A stretch of DNA of 64,000 bases, from positions 851,180-915,179 of the forward strand of contig NZ_JH636441.1 of NCBI RefSeq assembly GCF_000255705.1. Direction: 5' to 3'. This DNA comes from Zavarzinella formosa DSM 19928. Lineage in GTDB: Bacteria > Planctomycetota > Planctomycetia > Gemmatales > Gemmataceae. This document shows positions 61,278 to 64,000 of this stretch, piece by piece (within the stretch, counting starts at the first letter, position 1; the number at the start of each line of letters is the position of its first letter). Position numbers and translations under genes: made by a program. The notes beneath the pieces are model-generated. The model worked only from the letters and a program-made list of their open reading frames with translations. It did no database searches and was not told the origin of the DNA.

Positions 61278-62219
61278 ATGAGTTTTGGAATCTTCAAACG
61301 AGCCGTCAAAGAAGCCGCCTCGCCCGTCAAGCAAGTGGCTGAGACTCCGGCAACCCTGTCGGACATGATGAAAGCGATCAAGCAACTTCCGTCGCTCAGC
61401 GAAACGGTTATTCGAGCGATGGCTCTCGCCAATGATGAAAATTATCGCTTCAAGGAACTCGTCGACGTGATGAAGCGGGACGGAGCGATGACCTCGCTCA
61501 TGCTAAAAGTCGCCAACAGCGTGGTCTACGGCAGCACCAAACCGGTGGAAACGGTCGATCAGGCCGTCATTCGCATCGGCATGATCCAATGCAATCGCCT
61601 CATCACCACCGTGGGGATGAAAGGCGCGCTGAAGCCGAAAAATCCCGACGTGGCCAACCGGATCAACATTCTATGGCGACATTCGTTGCTGACGGGGTTC
61701 GTCGCCACTCACTTAAATGCCAAACTCGGGCTTGGTTTTACCGGCCAAGAATACACCGGTGCTTTGTTGCACGATATCGGCCGGATTGTGTTTCTTCTGA
61801 CGAATGAAAAGATGGCGAAGCGGGTTGACCCGCTCACCTTCCGGGAATCTCCTGATATTTTGGCGAGGGAACGGGAGATGATCGGCACCGATCATTGCGA
61901 ACTTGGGATGGAATATTCGCTTCGGCAAAACCTGCCGGCCAACCTGACGCAAGTGATCCGCTATCACCACATCCCGTTGGGCGCCGACATCAACAACCGG
62001 ACGCTAACTGATCTGGTTTGTGCGGCCGATCACCTGACGAATTACGCCCTCAGCGAACGCCGCGTGTCTGACTACGATTTCAAATCAAACCCGAGTTTTA
62101 AACGATTGCTGGAGAAACAATCCCCGGACTTTGTCGAGGCGTTTCCGAATTGCATCGTCAGAGTCATCAAAGCGGCCACCAAGGAAACTCGGGAGGCCTT
62201 GCGAGTCAGCGACTTTTAA
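61278..62219 (+). CDS. HDOD domain signalling protein
   Basis: The protein is 313 residues. The HDOD domain spans ~45-260: 'MKAIKQLPSLSETVIRAMALANDENYRFKELVDVMKRDGAMTSLMLKVANSVVYGSTKPVETVDQAVIRIGMIQCNRLI', 'LLTGFVATHLNAKLGLGFTGQEYTGALLHDIGRIVFLL' and 'EYSLRQNLPANLTQVIRYHH'. HDOD proteins are catalytically inactive HD relatives that relay signals to motility or biofilm systems. No effector domain is attached. It stands alone before the convergent cytochrome gene. Confidence 0.9.
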   Translation: MSFGIFKRAVKEAASPVKQVAETPATLSDMMKAIKQLPSLSETVIRAMALANDENYRFKELVDVMKRDGAMTSLMLKVANSVVYGSTKPVETVDQAVIRIGMIQCNRLITTVGMKGALKPKNPDVANRINILWRHSLLTGFVATHLNAKLGLGFTGQEYTGALLHDIGRIVFLLTNEKMAKRVDPLTFRESPDILAREREMIGTDHCELGMEYSLRQNLPANLTQVIRYHHIPLGADINNRTLTDLVCAADHLTNYALSERRVSDYDFKSNPSFKRLLEKQSPDFVEAFPNCIVRVIKAATKETREALRVSDF

Positions 62220-62233
62220 TCCGGGGGCCGTTG

Positions 62234-63874
62234 TCACTTGCCGCCCGGTTTCACGAACTCGGTCATCGCGTCCAAAAACGGCGGCAGGTCGAAGTTGCCG
62301 AGTTGCTTCATCCGGGCGTTGAACAACTCGGCCGAGGGTTGTTTGTTGTCCGTCTTCGACGTCCGCAATTCCAGCGACACGGCCATGCCGAGAGCCTTTT
62401 GCCGGGCCTCTGCCGTTTCCGATGGCGGCAGGGTGACTTTCAATCCCGGGCGCCCGCGCAAGCCATCTTGCAACACCCGGATCGACCAGCCCGTTTGTTG
62501 GGCGGTGAAGTAATCGAGGAACAATCCATCCGGGCCGGGGGCTTTGTCCTTCGGTGTGTTTTTCACGAAGTCCAGCCACGCGGTGTATAACTGTTCCGTT
62601 CGGGCCGTGTCGAATGGCAACTTCGCCAGATCGGCTTGGAGTTTCCCGCAGGCATCGCCAAGGGGACGGGCCGTTTTGGCCACTTCGGCCGGGATGCCGA
62701 ACGGTCTGGCGTCGATGGCTTTTTGAAGAGCGGCCGTGGATTGATCGTATTCCGCTTTGATTTTGGCGAAACTCGCGTCTGCGTCGAGCGATTTCAACAA
62801 CACGCGAGTGCCTTCACCCGGCCATGCAGGCAACGAGGGCCGACCGGGGACGCCGCGATAGCCGCGATCTTGCCGGAAGCTCGGAATCTTCAATTCGTGG
62901 TGGCAGGCGTAACAATCAAACAGGGCGAAGTCGAGGACATCATTCGGCCCGGCCTTGCTTGCGGAGTCGGCGAGCAAATCGGCAAACGCCTTCATCGTGC
63001 CGACGGAACCGGCCGCCAGATTTCGGGCGTCCGCACATTCGGAATCCATCGGGCGATAGTGATAGCGTTCAAAAGCGGCTTTCGGGTCCAGCTTTTCGAT
63101 GGCTTCGTTCTTCGGTTGATGATAATGGCCCGGTTCGTCCCGGCAGAAGGTGACCAGTTCAAACGCGGGCAACGGGGGATGCCCGGCCGCGTACATTTCG
63201 TGGGTGACGAATTTCCCTTCCTTGACATTGCCAATGTGGCACGACACGCAAACTTCGGTTCGTTTGGCCGGGTCGCGCAGATCGATCATCCCCTTGGCGG
63301 CCTTTTGCGCCGGGGTCCATCCACGCCATTCAGCCTGGACATGCAGGCCGTTCCAATCATTGGCGGGTCCGTGACAAGACTCGCAACTCACGCCATAATC
63401 GGTGTTGAAATGCTTGTCCGGAATGGGGGCTTCCGGCGTGAGATCCAAGGAGTGACACGCCAGGCACGCGGCCTGTTTGGTGATGTCGTATTTGAGATTT
63501 TCCTGCATCTTCGCGGCAATTGGATTCGGCTTACCATCCTCGGGGTCAACCGGGTTGATCCGGCGAAACGCTTGCGAGTGCATGTCCTGCTTCGACCAGG
63601 TCACAAACTCGTTGAGTTTGACGAACTGAGTCACTTTGGCTTTGGTGCCGCCCCAATCTCTCTTGGCATATTCCTGATAGGCCAACGAACCTTCTTCGAT
63701 CCCATGACAGCCGACGCATTGAATAACGCTCAGCGAATCACGCACCTTCGTCGCCCCGGCTTCCTTCTTCGGCTCTTGTGTGCGTGCGGGTTCGCTGGTG
63801 ATCAAGATCGCAAAGCAACCCCCGCCAGCCGTGAGGAGTGTCAGGAGTCCGAGGCGAAGCAGGCGAGCGGTCAT
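62234..63874 (-). CDS. Exported five-haem cytochrome c
   Basis: The protein is 546 residues with signal peptide region 'LGLLTLLTAGGGCFAIL'. Five CxxCH haem sites: 'CVGCHG' (~55), 'CLACHS', 'CESCHG', 'CVSCHI' and 'CYACHH' (~320). The spacing and the C-terminal non-haem domain resemble cytochrome c554-type multihaem proteins of planctomycetes. It could move electrons in the periplasm; the partner is unknown. Its start overlaps the stop of an upstream gene by four bases. Confidence 0.92.
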   Translation of the reverse strand: MTARLLRLGLLTLLTAGGGCFAILITSEPARTQEPKKEAGATKVRDSLSVIQCVGCHGIEEGSLAYQEYAKRDWGGTKAKVTQFVKLNEFVTWSKQDMHSQAFRRINPVDPEDGKPNPIAAKMQENLKYDITKQAACLACHSLDLTPEAPIPDKHFNTDYGVSCESCHGPANDWNGLHVQAEWRGWTPAQKAAKGMIDLRDPAKRTEVCVSCHIGNVKEGKFVTHEMYAAGHPPLPAFELVTFCRDEPGHYHQPKNEAIEKLDPKAAFERYHYRPMDSECADARNLAAGSVGTMKAFADLLADSASKAGPNDVLDFALFDCYACHHELKIPSFRQDRGYRGVPGRPSLPAWPGEGTRVLLKSLDADASFAKIKAEYDQSTAALQKAIDARPFGIPAEVAKTARPLGDACGKLQADLAKLPFDTARTEQLYTAWLDFVKNTPKDKAPGPDGLFLDYFTAQQTGWSIRVLQDGLRGRPGLKVTLPPSETAEARQKALGMAVSLELRTSKTDNKQPSAELFNARMKQLGNFDLPPFLDAMTEFVKPGGK

Positions 63875-64000
63875 GGCCGTTGCTCCCGTGGCGTGGGATG
63901 TTGCAGGTCTTGGAAGAGTTTCAGCACTCGGGCGGGGTCGGTGTCGCGGGGACTGTCAATCCGTCCGGCGGGTCCGACGGGGAATCTCAAGGTTTGTCGA
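63871..64000 (-). CDS. 3' end of an unidentified gene upstream of the cytochrome
   Basis: An open frame enters from the window edge and ends at TGA 63873-63871, overlapping the cytochrome start by four bases. Its 42 visible residues read 'RQTLRFPVGPAGRIDSP' and on to a polar C-terminus with 'RVLKLFQDLQHPTPREQRP'. No family can be read from so little. The tight overlap suggests a cytochrome operon extending to the right. Confidence 0.5.
   Translation of the reverse strand, partial: RQTLRFPVGPAGRIDSPRDTDPARVLKLFQDLQHPTPREQRP

Overview
The window looks like chromosomal DNA of a planctomycete, most likely a Gemmataceae-type bacterium. The evidence is a DUF1559 prepilin-like gene followed by a small lipoprotein, a TIGR03067-type domain, two PmoA-family (DUF6807) secreted proteins, a secreted WD40 protein, an esterase/SMP-30 fusion, a PQQ-type propeller, MoxR-DUF58, and moderately high GC. 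The organism call rests on family recognition only; there is no rRNA here.

Region 1 (about 0.3-20.9 kb) is an integrated mobile element. It has a MobF (TrwC-like) relaxase-helicase with an inverted-repeat-rich candidate oriT just upstream, a VirD4/TraG-type coupling protein, a ParB-like protein, several small XRE/excisionase-type regulators, and a tyrosine recombinase pointing away from a tRNA-Ser(GCU) gene that probably carries the attachment site. I see no type IV secretion channel genes, so it is more like a mobilizable element than a complete ICE. Between these landmarks lie two compact strings of small overlapping genes: a minus-strand set at 7.0-8.8 kb (J-domain, XRE, ASCH-like, a 45-residue membrane protein) and a plus-strand set at 17.2-19.5 kb (lipoprotein, Lar-like, DUF6440-like, zinc ribbon, phage-type domain). 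Cargo with chromosomal flavour (secreted WD40 protein, OB-fold/TIGR03067 protein) and an AT-rich membrane-bound HTH protein are also present. No copy of the tRNA 3' end was found at the left, so the left boundary is unknown and may lie outside the window.

Region 2 (21-49.4 kb) is ordinary chromosome: an exopolysaccharide sugar transferase, a Uma2 nuclease, enoyl-CoA hydratase and VOC proteins, MoxR/DUF58, a PQQ propeller, PmoA-family proteins, pterin carbinolamine dehydratase, a class C beta-lactamase-like hydrolase, an HAD phosphatase, the esterase/SMP-30 fusion, tRNA-Gln(CUG), a long U32 protein, a YkgJ pair, threonine aldolase, chorismate synthase, a Panacea-domain gene coupled to an unknown gene, an FAH-family enzyme and a DPP-IV-like peptidase.

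Region 3 (49.8-64 kb) has a trypsin-like protease with a long extracellular C-terminus, a tail-anchored HTH protein with repeated acidic motifs, an ABC-2 export pair, the DUF1559 gene (which carries an in-frame TGA at codon 7), alaS, an HDOD protein and a five-haem cytochrome c. Several long perfect inverted repeats sit between genes here; the most striking has two 29-bp arms at 52411-52488.
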